From: Verrucomicrobiota bacterium
GTDB lineage: Bacteria > Verrucomicrobiota > Verrucomicrobiia > Opitutales > Opitutaceae
Length of the DNA stretch: 64,000 nucleotides
Assembly: GCA_023428905.1 (NCBI GenBank)
Contig: JAEYWP010000007.1
Coordinates: 62,001 to 126,000 of the forward strand
Direction of reading: 5' to 3'
Shown: positions 35,965 to 44,538 of the stretch, piece by piece
Layout: every line of letters begins with the position of its first letter
Position numbering within the stretch: position 1 is the first letter of the stretch
Translations under genes and position numbers: made by a program
The notes under the pieces: model-generated
The model's input: only the letters and a program-made list of their open reading frames with translations
The model's database searches: none
What the model was told of the DNA's origin: nothing

Positions 35965-37473
35965 ATGAATTTCGAATCCTTCAAAGCCGCCGCCGAATCC
36001 AATCATTGGGTCGCGATCACCCCCGAGATCGGTCTCGGCGTGCTCGCGGTCCTATTGCTGGTGCTCGAGATGCTGCTCCCGCGGAAGCAGCACCGGCTCA
36101 TCCCGGTGTTTTCCATCCTCGGCCAGCTGGCGATCCTCGGCGCCATCATCGGCACCTACGCGAACGCGTGGGTGGGGCAGGAGACCTTCGCCGGGATGCT
36201 CAAGCACAGCGCGGACGGCCAGTTCATGCGGATCTTTTTTGTGGTGTGCTCGATCCTGGTCACCCACCTCGGCGTGATCGCCCTCGCGCGGCAGACCATG
36301 CCTCGGATCGAATTCTTCCATATCGTTCTCGTGGTGGCCGCCGCCATGATGCTGCTCGTCCAGAGTAATCACTTCGTGATGTTCTTCGTGGCGCTGGAGA
36401 CGATCACGGTCGGGTTCTATATCCTGGTCAGTTATATCCGGACCAATCCCCTCACGCTCGAGGCCGGCCTCAAATACCTCGTCTCCGGCGCACTGAGCTC
36501 GGCGATCATGCTTTTTGGCATCGTGCTGCTCTACGGCACGGCGGGGAAAACCCAGACCGACTCGATGCACTTCGGCCAGCTCCAGGCCTTCCTCACCGCC
36601 ACGCCCGATGATTTCATCGCGCGGGTGGGCGTGGTCCTGGTGCTCTGCGGCGTCGCCTTCAAGGTGGGAGCGGTGCCCTTCCAGATCTGGATTGCCGATG
36701 TCTATCAGGGTGCGCCCACGCCCGTAACCGCCTTCCTGGCGGTGGCGTCCAAGGCTGCCGGCGTCAGCGTCTTGCTCCTGCTCTGCCGGGGGGCCTTCTC
36801 GCCCCTTGCGGATTTGCTGGTCCCGCTGCTCTCCGTGATGGCCGCCGCGACCCTGATCTTTGGCAATGTCGCGGCCCTCGGGCAGCAAAACGTCAAACGC
36901 CTGATCGGACTTTCCGGCGTCTCCCATGCCGGCTTCCTGCTCCTGGGCGTGATCGCCTCCTTCACCGCGCCGAGCGCGGCGACCGCGGTGTACTTTTATC
37001 TCTTCGTCTACCTGCTCGCCTCGTTCGCCGTCTTTGGCGTCATGACGCATGTGGCGGGGCCCGACGACACCGACCAGCAGCTCGATTATTACGGCGATCT
37101 GGCCAAGGAGAATCCGTTCCTCGGGGCCGTGCTCGCTGTGGGCCTGGGCTCCCTGGCCGGGATTCCCCCTCTCGCCGGTTTTATTGGGAAACTCCTCGTT
37201 TTCATCGCCGCTTACCAGGCCGGACTGCTCTGGCTGCTCGGGGTCGCGATCGTCTGCGTGGTGATCTCGATCTATTATTATTTTGGCTGGATCAAGGCGG
37301 CCTTCTTCCCCGTGTGGCAGGTCCCGGTGGCGGAAGGGGAAACCGATCCGCGTCCCGCCCGCACCGCCGTTTCTCCCGCGATTGGCGCGGTCATGGCGTC
37401 GCTCGCCCTCGCGTCGATCCTGCTCGGACTCTACCAGGCGCCCCTCACCGCCTGGCTCAACGCCCTGCGCTAA
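35965..37473 (+). CDS. nuoN: NADH-quinone oxidoreductase subunit N
   Basis: The third antiporter-like subunit (502 residues), with FFVALETITVGFYILVSYIR containing the conserved Glu and KVGAVPFQIWIADVYQGAP in the second half with the Lys. It is the last nuo gene in this block; no terminator is seen in the 78 bp before the next gene, so the ThyX-like gene may be cotranscribed. Confidence 0.96.
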   Translation: MNFESFKAAAESNHWVAITPEIGLGVLAVLLLVLEMLLPRKQHRLIPVFSILGQLAILGAIIGTYANAWVGQETFAGMLKHSADGQFMRIFFVVCSILVTHLGVIALARQTMPRIEFFHIVLVVAAAMMLLVQSNHFVMFFVALETITVGFYILVSYIRTNPLTLEAGLKYLVSGALSSAIMLFGIVLLYGTAGKTQTDSMHFGQLQAFLTATPDDFIARVGVVLVLCGVAFKVGAVPFQIWIADVYQGAPTPVTAFLAVASKAAGVSVLLLLCRGAFSPLADLLVPLLSVMAAATLIFGNVAALGQQNVKRLIGLSGVSHAGFLLLGVIASFTAPSAATAVYFYLFVYLLASFAVFGVMTHVAGPDDTDQQLDYYGDLAKENPFLGAVLAVGLGSLAGIPPLAGFIGKLLVFIAAYQAGLLWLLGVAIVCVVISIYYYFGWIKAAFFPVWQVPVAEGETDPRPARTAVSPAIGAVMASLALASILLGLYQAPLTAWLNALR

Positions 37474-37551
37474 GGCACGGTGGTTCCCGCCGTGGCGGGC
37501 AGGGAAGAGGATTGCTCCCTTTCGCGCGTCGGCGTCTGCTTTGCGACGCCC

Positions 37552-38898
37552 ATGAACGTTACCGGACTTGCCCTCGTCCCGCCCCCGTCGGCCGCAGCGC
37601 TGCCGAAGGTCACGCCTGAACTCCTGGCCTCCGTCCTGGCCCGGTATTCGCGAAGCAACGAGGGACTGGACGCCATCCTGTCCAGGGTCGACCTCGAGAA
37701 TCCGGATGCGTCGATCGATCGCATCCTGAAGTTCGTCGACTATGGCCACGCGTCGATCGGGGGACTGACCGGCGGCCTCGCGATCGCCCTCGACGGGGTG
37801 TCGATGTGGCTCGCCTACAAGATATTTGAGATCGCCCAGATGGCGGACGGGCAGGAGTCGAGCACGCGTTACATCACGATGGACGCGTCCAGCCTGCCAA
37901 CCCCCGCCGAGCTGGGGGTGCCGGACGACCTCGCCGAGCGCTGGCAGCGGGTGATGGCGCTGGCGTTCGCCTCCTACAACGCGGAATACACCCGGCTCGA
38001 CCGACTCGCCACCGAGAACCCGGAGCGGGTGCGGGTGCCGAAAGACGCAAAGCCCGCGGTGGTGACGCGGCTGCGCAAGAATTACGCCTTGGACCGTGCG
38101 CGTTATTTCATCCCCTTCGCCACCCGCACCAACCTCGGGCTCGTGCAGAGTTCGCGGATGTGGGCGCAGACCGTCAAACACCTCGATTCCCTGCCGCAGC
38201 CGGAGGCGCGCGTCGCGGCCGGACTGATACGTGACGAGCTCCTCAAAATCTCTCCGCGACTGATGCGGCACAGTTCCGCGGAGGCGTCCTTCGTCGAGCA
38301 GGCCCGGCAGGAGCTCACCGAGAGCCTCGCCCTGGGACTCGAGCGACTGTCGACCGCGCCCCTGCCGGACGAGGTCTGGGTGCACGTCGATCGCGCCACC
38401 GCGCCGTTTCTGCCGGAGCGCCAGCCTCTCGCCGAGGCGTTGCGCCACCGCGCCAATCGTTATGGCCAGCATGGCTCCGCCTCGCGCCGCATGCGTGTCA
38501 GTTTTGCCTGGAACAACCTCGCGCTGGCCGAACTGCGCGACCTCAACCGACACCGCACGGGCAACCGCTACACCCCGCTGATCCAGGCGGGCTTTTACCT
38601 GCCTCCGGAGATCCGGCACGCCGACCATGCGGAGCTGCTGCGGGAGCAGGCAGATCTGACCCGGGAGCTGATGAGCCGCGGTTCGCCGGCTTACCTGTAT
38701 TCGCTGCTGCTGGGGGCGCAGACTCCCTTCGAACACAGCACGCATGGCGACAAGTTCATCTACGAAGCCGAGCTGCGAACCGGCATGGGCGCGCATTTCC
38801 GCTACGCGGAACACCTCAGTGCCGCCTTGAAGGCGTTTTTTGCGCAGGTGCCCGAGGCAAAGGCCTGGGTGGTCGAAGGCACGGCCGAGCCCGAATAA
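37552..38898 (+). CDS. Two-domain ThyX-like flavoprotein, probably without thymidylate synthase activity
   Basis: A 448-residue protein with two ThyX-like halves. The first (about 20-220) has FVDYGHASIGG and QESSTRY (101-107), the ThyX C-terminal end of the signature, but the RHR and Ser positions of the RHRx7S motif read IAQ and D. The second half (about 230-448) has RHR at 333-335 in NRHRTGNRYTPLIQAGFYLPP and the HGDKFIYEAELRTGMGAH region, but the residue eight after RHR is Leu. So no half has the full signature RHRx7S. Whether it binds FAD/dUMP or does something else is unknown. Family membership is clear; the function is not. Confidence 0.75.
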   Translation: MNVTGLALVPPPSAAALPKVTPELLASVLARYSRSNEGLDAILSRVDLENPDASIDRILKFVDYGHASIGGLTGGLAIALDGVSMWLAYKIFEIAQMADGQESSTRYITMDASSLPTPAELGVPDDLAERWQRVMALAFASYNAEYTRLDRLATENPERVRVPKDAKPAVVTRLRKNYALDRARYFIPFATRTNLGLVQSSRMWAQTVKHLDSLPQPEARVAAGLIRDELLKISPRLMRHSSAEASFVEQARQELTESLALGLERLSTAPLPDEVWVHVDRATAPFLPERQPLAEALRHRANRYGQHGSASRRMRVSFAWNNLALAELRDLNRHRTGNRYTPLIQAGFYLPPEIRHADHAELLREQADLTRELMSRGSPAYLYSLLLGAQTPFEHSTHGDKFIYEAELRTGMGAHFRYAEHLSAALKAFFAQVPEAKAWVVEGTAEPE

Positions 38899-38937
38899 GC
38901 GTCGTGGCGTAGTGCCCCGGCGACAGCGCCGCGTCGA

Positions 38938-38970
38938 TGTGGGCGGCGTGCCCTTACGCCGCGAGCGACG
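38938..38970 (+). repeat. Direct repeat copy 1 (33 nt)
   Basis: First of two copies (the second at 39045-39077) that differ at two adjacent positions (TA here, CG there). The copies contain GTGGGCGGCGTGCC and CGCCGCGAGCGACG. They bracket a 74-bp spacer in the gap after the ThyX-like gene. A related but diverged stretch begins GTGGGCGGTTTGCCACC at 44391. Confidence 0.6.
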
Positions 38971-39044
38971 GCGGCCGGCGTGAAGACTCGGTCCGCAGGA
39001 GCGGGGTGGGGGCAGCCCGCCTACAAGGCCCCGGCGGTTCGAGC

Positions 39045-39077
39045 TGTGGGCGGCGTGCCCTCGCGCCGCGAGCGACG
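39045..39077 (+). repeat. Direct repeat copy 2 (33 nt)
   Basis: Second copy of the 33-nt repeat; 31 of 33 positions identical to copy 1. Confidence 0.6.
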
Positions 39078-39093
39078 TCGCCTGCCCGCTGCG

Positions 39094-39381
39094 TCAGGCC
39101 TTCGCGCGGCGGACGCGCTCCTTCTCGTCGTCGCGCTCCTCCTCGATTCGGGCGCGCTCGCTGGCCATCTGCTTCTTAACCTGCTCGACCTCGTCGTATT
39201 TTCCGCTGGAGAGGGCTTCCTCCAACTTCTGTTTCAGGAAGATCTCCCGCTCCGCCAGCTTGCCCTTGTAGATGCGATCGATCTCGGCGAGGCGGTCCTT
39301 CTGCTCGGCGGTCAACGGAGCGTTCGCCGTCGGGTCTGATTTGGCCAGGCGTTCCATCGCAAGTTCATAGGCGCTTTTCAT
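39094..39381 (-). CDS. Small charged coiled-coil protein of unknown function (95 aa)
   Basis: A 95-residue protein starting MKSAYELAMERLAKSDP, almost entirely helical and rich in Lys, Glu and Arg. Heptad-like runs (EIDRIYKGKLAEREIFLKQKLEEAL, described from 33 on) suggest a long coiled coil; there is no signal peptide. The charged end RIEEERDDEKERVRRAKA is basic. Unrecognised; it may bind RNA or nucleic acid, but that is a guess. It is downstream of comEC on the same strand, 52 bp away. Confidence 0.72.
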   Translation of the reverse strand: MKSAYELAMERLAKSDPTANAPLTAEQKDRLAEIDRIYKGKLAEREIFLKQKLEEALSSGKYDEVEQVKKQMASERARIEEERDDEKERVRRAKA

Positions 39382-39433
39382 GCCGCCACCTTCCGGCCAC
39401 GGTGGCCGGGTTTCAAGCTCACGCGCGGCCCAT

Positions 39434-41068
39434 TCACCACCGCACCCACCAGACCAGCGCCGCGGCCAGCCAAAGGAAGGGCGGCAGCACCCCGCCCGCC
39501 CTCCATTCCCACCGCCAGCAGTAACCCGCGCCGAGCAAGATCAGAAGGCCGGCGAAGGTCACATAGCCCGCTGTCGCGGACGTAAACGCCCCTTCGGCAT
39601 ACGCCACCGGCAGGACGACAAAAACGCGGATTGCCGCCTCCATCACCACCAGCACGAGGGCGCCGGCGTGGTTGAACACGATCGCAAGCGCGTCCGCCCG
39701 CATCAGCCCGCAGAGAAGCGAGAGGAAGCCCGCCCACAGTGCGAAGGAGGAAAGGGGCACGAGGACCAGATTGGCCAGGAGCGCGGCCGGCGTCGCCATC
39801 TTGAAATACAGCACCGTCGCGACCGTGCTCACGAGGGAGGTGGCCAGCCCGATCGCAACGCCAGACGCCAGCGCGCGCTGGAACCAAGCGAGCCCATGGT
39901 GCATGCGGGTCCAAAGCACCCGGGGCCGGTGGCGGAAGGGCCGCGTCATCTCCTGCAGCCACTCACCCAGCGGCAGCCCGAGGAGGAGCAGGCCCGCCAC
40001 AATTCCGTAGGACATCTGGAAGCTGGCGCCGAAAAGTTGCATCGGCTCCACCGCCAGCGTTACCAGCGCCGCGGTCGCCAGGGTGGAGAGGGGATTGATT
40101 GGCCGCTCCAGGGTGAGTGCTGCTTCAAACACCATCACCATCACAAACGCACGCACTGCAGACGGGCTCGTTCCGGTGATGTCCACGTAGAGCCAGAGTG
40201 CGGCGACGGTGAGGAGGCTGCGCACCGGGGCGGGCAACCGCAGCAGTCCGACCAGCATGTGCAGCGCGACCGCGATCGCGGCGATGTGCAGCCCACTGAT
40301 GGAGAAGAGGTGCATCGTTCCACTGCGCAGGAAAAGCGTCTCCTGGTCGGGTCGCAGTTCCGCCGTCTCTCCCAAGACCATGCCGCGGAGGACGGCCAGC
40401 AGGTCGGGACGGTGGGAAATGCCAAGCTCCAGGATCCGCGAGAGCCGCGCGCGTGCCGCGTCACAGAATGATTGATACACTCCCGGAGTCTGAACCCGCG
40501 TGAGAATCCTCCCTCGCGCGAGACGGTAGTTGACGCCGGCATTGGCGAGGTATCCATCAAAGCTCGACGGCGACGCCGTCCGGGGCAGGGGCTCCAGCAC
40601 GCCAACAACCTCCAGGTGCTCCCCGCGGGCCGGGCGCGGGAACGCCGGCACCAGCGGCAGGGAGAATGCGATGGGCTGGCCCGCGAGGTCCGCTGCGATG
40701 GGCGGCGCCCGCACGATCCGGGCCAAGCCTCCGTCGGTCCTGGACTCCGCCCGGCGGGCGAACAGCCGCTCCACCTCGATCACAGCCTGCACCTCCCGGG
40801 GTGGAAGAGCGTCCCACGCGGGCAGACGGTCGCGCCGGAGCGCGTAGTAGCCGATACCCGCCAGGAGCCCCCCGCAGGTCAGGAGTGCGCCCCAGCAGAG
40901 GGGGCGCTGGGAGAGGAAAAGTGCGGCGGCAAGGACCAGTGCCGCGCCTGCAAGCCAGCCGACCGGCCTTGTCGCGCATCCGGCGACATGCGCGACGGCC
41001 AGCCCCCCCGCAAACGGCAGCACCAGCCACAACACCGGTGCGCGATGGCGCAGGGTGCGACTGAGCAT
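39434..41068 (-). CDS. ComEC/Rec2-type DNA uptake channel, membrane part
   Basis: A 544-residue polytopic membrane protein. The Competence domain signature FSISGLHIAAIAV (SGLH at 258-261) is present and an OB-fold-like N-terminal DUF4131 region (about 60-160) precedes it. The C-terminal metallo-beta-lactamase domain of longer ComEC proteins is missing; the sequence ends after the last helices. Likely role: import of single-stranded DNA. ATG at 41068 chosen; the 20-residue longer start lacks support. Confidence 0.88.
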   Translation of the reverse strand: MLSRTLRHRAPVLWLVLPFAGGLAVAHVAGCATRPVGWLAGAALVLAAALFLSQRPLCWGALLTCGGLLAGIGYYALRRDRLPAWDALPPREVQAVIEVERLFARRAESRTDGGLARIVRAPPIAADLAGQPIAFSLPLVPAFPRPARGEHLEVVGVLEPLPRTASPSSFDGYLANAGVNYRLARGRILTRVQTPGVYQSFCDAARARLSRILELGISHRPDLLAVLRGMVLGETAELRPDQETLFLRSGTMHLFSISGLHIAAIAVALHMLVGLLRLPAPVRSLLTVAALWLYVDITGTSPSAVRAFVMVMVFEAALTLERPINPLSTLATAALVTLAVEPMQLFGASFQMSYGIVAGLLLLGLPLGEWLQEMTRPFRHRPRVLWTRMHHGLAWFQRALASGVAIGLATSLVSTVATVLYFKMATPAALLANLVLVPLSSFALWAGFLSLLCGLMRADALAIVFNHAGALVLVVMEAAIRVFVVLPVAYAEGAFTSATAGYVTFAGLLILLGAGYCWRWEWRAGGVLPPFLWLAAALVWWVRW

Positions 41069-41304
41069 GAGTATTAAAAAATGGACAACGGAAATGAAGG
41101 CAAGTCGGTGGTTGACCGGCGCGAACACCCAACGGCGATACCTTCAGGCGGGCAGTACGGCGGCGAGCGGGCAGGCATGCTGGTAGATCACCGCGCCGCT
41201 AAGCCTCCACAGCACGATTGCGATCAGGGTGGTGCCGGCCGCATCCGCGCTCGGGTCCACTGCGCGCTGGCAAACGCGAGCACCCTGCCTACAGTTCCGC
41301 CTCC

Positions 41305-42675
41305 ATGTCTTCCGCTGAGCAACCCGACCTTTTCGGCGCCGATGACGCCGGCGACCGTTTCGGCAGGGTGGAGGAAACGCAGCCGCCCGCAGCTGGCCGC
41401 CCCAAGGCCCATCAGCCGCTTGCCGCCCGCATGCGCCCACAGACCCTGGAGGACATCGTCGGACAGGAGCACCTCACCGCGCCGGACTCACTGCTGCCCC
41501 GCCTCATCCGCACGAACCGCTTTGGCAGCCTGCTGTTTTACGGGCCGCCCGGCTGCGGAAAGACCAGCTTTGCTGAGGTGATCGCCCGGGAAACCAAGAG
41601 CCGTTTTGTGCGGATCAACGCCGTCATGTCCAACGTGGCGGAATTGCGCGAGATCCTCGCGACCGCGCGCCGCCTGCCGGACAATCCCACGTTGCTCTTC
41701 ATCGACGAACTGCACCGGTTCAACAAATCGCAGCAGGACCTGCTGCTCCCCGACGTGGAGGAGGGGCATGTGCGCTTGATCGGGGCGACAACCCATAATC
41801 CCGGCTTTTACGTCAATCCGCCGCTGCTCTCCCGCAGCCATCTCTTCCGGCTGGTTCCGCTTTCGACCGAAGCGGTGGCGGGCGTGTTGCGCCGGGCCCT
41901 CGACGATACGGAGCGAGGGCTGGGGGCGCGTCGCTGCACGGCCAGTGACGCGGTGCTGGCGGACCTGGCGGTCTTGTGTGATGGCGATTTGCGCCGGGCG
42001 CTCAATGCCCTTGAGGTGGTGGTGCTGAGCGTTCCGGAGGGGACGGAGATCACCGCAGCCCAACTGGAGGCATTCGCACGCGAGCGGCGTATCCGGTACG
42101 ACGCCGACGAGGACGAGCATTACGACACGATTTCCGTCTTCATCAAAAGCTGCCGCGGCGGTGATCCGGATGCCGCGCTTTATTGGCTGGCAAAGATGCT
42201 CGGAGGCGGCGAGGACCCCCGCTTTATCGCACGCCGTCTCGTCATCCTCGCCTCCGAAGACATCGGCCTGGCCGATCCGCTGGCGCTGCCCCTGGCGGTA
42301 GCCGCTCATCACGCCTGCGATTTTGTCGGTCTGCCCGAGGCTGAGCTCACCCTCGCGCATGCGACCCTCTACATCGCCCTCGCGCCGAAAAGCAATTCCG
42401 CCACCCTCGGGCTGGCTGCGGCAAAACAGGCGCTCGCCACCAAGCCTGTCCAGCCGGTGCCGATGCCTTTCCGCGACAAGGGGGGCCAGGCCAGCAAACG
42501 CATGGGCCAGGGCAAGGGATATCTCTATTCCCACGATTTTCCGGAAGGGATCTCCGGCCAGGAGTACCTGGAGAAACCGCTTCCGCTGTATTCACCCGGC
42601 CAGAACGGGGCCGAGGCCCGCATCGCCGAACGCCTGGCCCGCTGGCGCGACCTGAAAGCGCGGCTGCAAGGTTAG
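41305..42675 (+). CDS. rarA: Replication-associated recombination protein A (RarA/MgsA)
   Basis: An AAA+ ATPase (456 residues) acting at stalled replication forks. Walker A is GPPGCGKT (80-87) and the family-diagnostic Walker B is IDELHRFNK (133-141); sensor ATTHNPGFYV follows. The C-terminal DUF/tetramerisation region contains LASEDIGLADPLA. The N-terminal 40 residues are polar. It is divergent from comEC (236 bp apart). Confidence 0.95.
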   Translation: MSSAEQPDLFGADDAGDRFGRVEETQPPAAGRPKAHQPLAARMRPQTLEDIVGQEHLTAPDSLLPRLIRTNRFGSLLFYGPPGCGKTSFAEVIARETKSRFVRINAVMSNVAELREILATARRLPDNPTLLFIDELHRFNKSQQDLLLPDVEEGHVRLIGATTHNPGFYVNPPLLSRSHLFRLVPLSTEAVAGVLRRALDDTERGLGARRCTASDAVLADLAVLCDGDLRRALNALEVVVLSVPEGTEITAAQLEAFARERRIRYDADEDEHYDTISVFIKSCRGGDPDAALYWLAKMLGGGEDPRFIARRLVILASEDIGLADPLALPLAVAAHHACDFVGLPEAELTLAHATLYIALAPKSNSATLGLAAAKQALATKPVQPVPMPFRDKGGQASKRMGQGKGYLYSHDFPEGISGQEYLEKPLPLYSPGQNGAEARIAERLARWRDLKARLQG

Positions 42676-42681
42676 AAAGAG

Positions 42682-42757
42682 AACCGCGGATTCACACGGA
42701 TAATTCCAGAGCCGCCTACCTGGTTTCCGGGTTCCGTATCCGTGTCCATCTGTGGTT
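42682..42757 (+). repeat. Inverted pair of the AACCACGGAT-type interspersed repeat
   Basis: Arms AACCGCGGATTCACACGGATA (positions 42682-42702) and its approximate reverse complement (42737-42757, ending CCATCTGTGGTT) are about 17 of 21 matched. The same element recurs at 44337-44369. They sit between rarA and the next gene. Confidence 0.65.
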
Positions 42758-42839
42758 ACCCTGTATTGTATCCAAGATTTTACGCCACCTTTACGGATCG
42801 CCGCTTGCGGGCGCGCCGGAGCGGGTTTTGTGTGGAGCC

Positions 42840-43337
42840 ATGAAGCTTAACCCCGGGCTGGCCAAGTCTTTGTTGATGGCGGCCTCGATCGGAATGGTCG
42901 TTCCGATCCTGGCGCAGTCTCCCGCGCCCGCAAAGTCCGGAAAAGCCTCGGCCCCTGCACCCAAGTCTCCCGCACGCCGCGAGACGCCGGCGGAGGAGAC
43001 AAAACCGGAAGAGGCCCCCGCGATCAAGGGTGTGGAAGTGGCCCGCCCAGAGGGCCGCGGTTTCCTCGGCATCGAGCTGGAGGACGGCAAGTTCAAGCTG
43101 AGTTTCTACGACGCGGAAAAGAAGCCGATGAAGCCGGACGTCGCACGCGCGGTCGTGCGCTGGAATCCGGTGAACAAGATCAAGGACGAACGCATTGTCC
43201 TCAATCCCACTGAGGGCGACGTCCTCCGCGGCGCGCAGTTCGTGCAGGCGCCCCATGTCTTCAATCCCTTCTTTCTCGTCCTCCTCGACGACAAGGGCGA
43301 GACGGTGGAGTCCCATCGCCTCAACCTGAAGTTCTGA
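42840..43337 (+). CDS. Exported hypothetical protein (165 aa)
   Basis: A 165-residue protein with a signal peptide (about 1-26, ending PILAQS), a low-complexity Ala/Pro/Lys/Glu linker (about 27-65) and a conserved-looking domain of about 100 residues (GRGFLGIELEDGKFKLSFYDAEKKP, VVRWNPVNKIKDERIVL). Probably periplasmic and beta-rich. I do not recognise the family. GTGGAGCC before the ATG acts as a ribosome-binding site. Confidence 0.78.
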   Translation: MKLNPGLAKSLLMAASIGMVVPILAQSPAPAKSGKASAPAPKSPARRETPAEETKPEEAPAIKGVEVARPEGRGFLGIELEDGKFKLSFYDAEKKPMKPDVARAVVRWNPVNKIKDERIVLNPTEGDVLRGAQFVQAPHVFNPFFLVLLDDKGETVESHRLNLKF

Positions 43338-43361
43338 GACCCGCCCGCGGCAGACGGCGCG

Positions 43362-44267
43362 TCAGTACAGCCCCGGCAGGGCGGCGGTCTCTTGTATTCG
43401 CTGCATCACCACGGACACGGCCAGACGGTCGGTCGTGGTACCCTTGAAAACGCCCCGGGTCGGGGTGCAGTCATGGTAGTCTCTCCCGGTTGCCACCTTG
43501 ACGTGTCGCTCTCCCGCCACACAGCGGTTGGTGGGGTCCAGCGGCCACCAGAAGCCACCGGAAAGGTAAACCTCCACCCACGCATGGCTTTCGCTTGAAC
43601 CCACCAGGCGCACGTCCTTCGCACTCTGGACCGCCTCGTATTGAGCGTCGGTTTCGATGTAACCCGTGACATAGCGGGCCGGGATCTGCGAGGCCCGCAG
43701 CAGGGCGATCATGAGTTGGGCAAAATCCTGGCAAACCCCCTTGCGGTGTTGAAGCACGGCCGAGACCGGGGTGTCGATCCGGGTGCTGCCCGGCGCGTAG
43801 GTGAGCGTGTCCGTGATCCAGGTGTTGAGCGCCAAAAGCGACGGGCCGATCGGGGCGCTGGGACGGAGGAAACCCTTCGAGAGCCGTTCGATCTCCGGCG
43901 TGATCTCGATCGCGCTGGAACGCACCAGGTACTCAAAGAGCGCGAGCTTTTCCGAACGGTAGATCTGCTGCGACTCCGCCACGGAAATGTCGGTGGCCGC
44001 CCGCGGCAGGTCGATCGGGTGGGTCTCCACTTCCGAGCGACTCACCAGCATCAGTTCCTCATGCCGATGGATGATGGAAAAGGTCTCCACCTGATTCCCG
44101 AAATAGTCGGTGTAGGTGTGGATGTTGCAGCGCGGCGAGGTGCTGAACTGCCGGGTGATCAGGTGCTGCCGGTCATCCGTGATCGGCGTCAGCCGCGCCT
44201 CCATGAACGACTCCGACGCCGTCCCCGCGTAGCGGTAATGGGTGCGGTGCTCGATCTGGAAGCGCAT
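43362..44267 (-). CDS. Transglutaminase-like cysteine peptidase/protease-fold protein
   Basis: A 301-residue transglutaminase-superfamily protein of the bacterial type with an N-terminal beta domain (1-100, MRFQIEHRTHYRY) and a core at about 145-275. The catalytic triad is Cys179 (KGVCQDFAQ), His228 (ESHAWVEVY) and Asp244 (LDPTNRC). Such proteins are cytoplasmic and their substrates usually unknown, often peptides or glutamate polymers. It lies between an exported protein gene and the rib genes and is transcribed away from the latter. Confidence 0.88.
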   Translation of the reverse strand: MRFQIEHRTHYRYAGTASESFMEARLTPITDDRQHLITRQFSTSPRCNIHTYTDYFGNQVETFSIIHRHEELMLVSRSEVETHPIDLPRAATDISVAESQQIYRSEKLALFEYLVRSSAIEITPEIERLSKGFLRPSAPIGPSLLALNTWITDTLTYAPGSTRIDTPVSAVLQHRKGVCQDFAQLMIALLRASQIPARYVTGYIETDAQYEAVQSAKDVRLVGSSESHAWVEVYLSGGFWWPLDPTNRCVAGERHVKVATGRDYHDCTPTRGVFKGTTTDRLAVSVVMQRIQETAALPGLY

Positions 44268-44336
44268 GGACGGTCACACAGCGTCTCCCCGCACCCTTGA
44301 CAGCGCAAGCTCCTGGCGGCCGGGTGGGAAGGGATT

Positions 44337-44369
44337 AACCACGGATGAACACGGATAAACACAGATGAA
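44337..44369 (+). repeat. Interspersed repeat element copy (AACCACGGATGAACACGG type)
   Basis: The AACCACGGATGAACACGG motif followed by ATAAACACAGATGAA; same family as 42682-42757. Intergenic, just upstream of the ribB-like gene on the opposite side of its start. Confidence 0.65.
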
Positions 44370-44538
44370 GGAAGGGTGTTGAAACGCGGATGTGGGCGGT
44401 TTGCCACCTCGCGCCCTTGCAGTCCGCGGGCGCCACGGGCGCTGCCCTTCGGCGGTGTCGCGGCACGGAGTTCAACCCGTGGCGGGGGGCGCTGCCGTGC
44501 GGTTGACAGCCGGGACGGCGGGGCGACGATGGGACCCT

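Noticed and set aside
33463..38814. Long open frames on the minus strand opposite nuoL, nuoM and nuoN (847 and 920 codons)
   Set aside because: They are mirror images of GC-rich coding genes: low complexity, rich in His, Gly, Glu and Arg, with no recognisable motif, and the plus strand carries clear complex I genes.
41144..41245. Possible remnant of a membrane-protein gene upstream of comEC (hydrophobic stretch LIAIVLWRLSGAVIY on the minus strand)
   Set aside because: Too short to identify, no frame continuity, and it could be chance in GC-rich DNA.
44268..44538. Search for an FMN riboswitch upstream of the rib gene
   Set aside because: No conserved riboswitch sequence was seen; the interval holds repeat copies and GC-rich sequence. 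TTGACA at 44503-44508 lacks a convincing -10 partner at the right distance.
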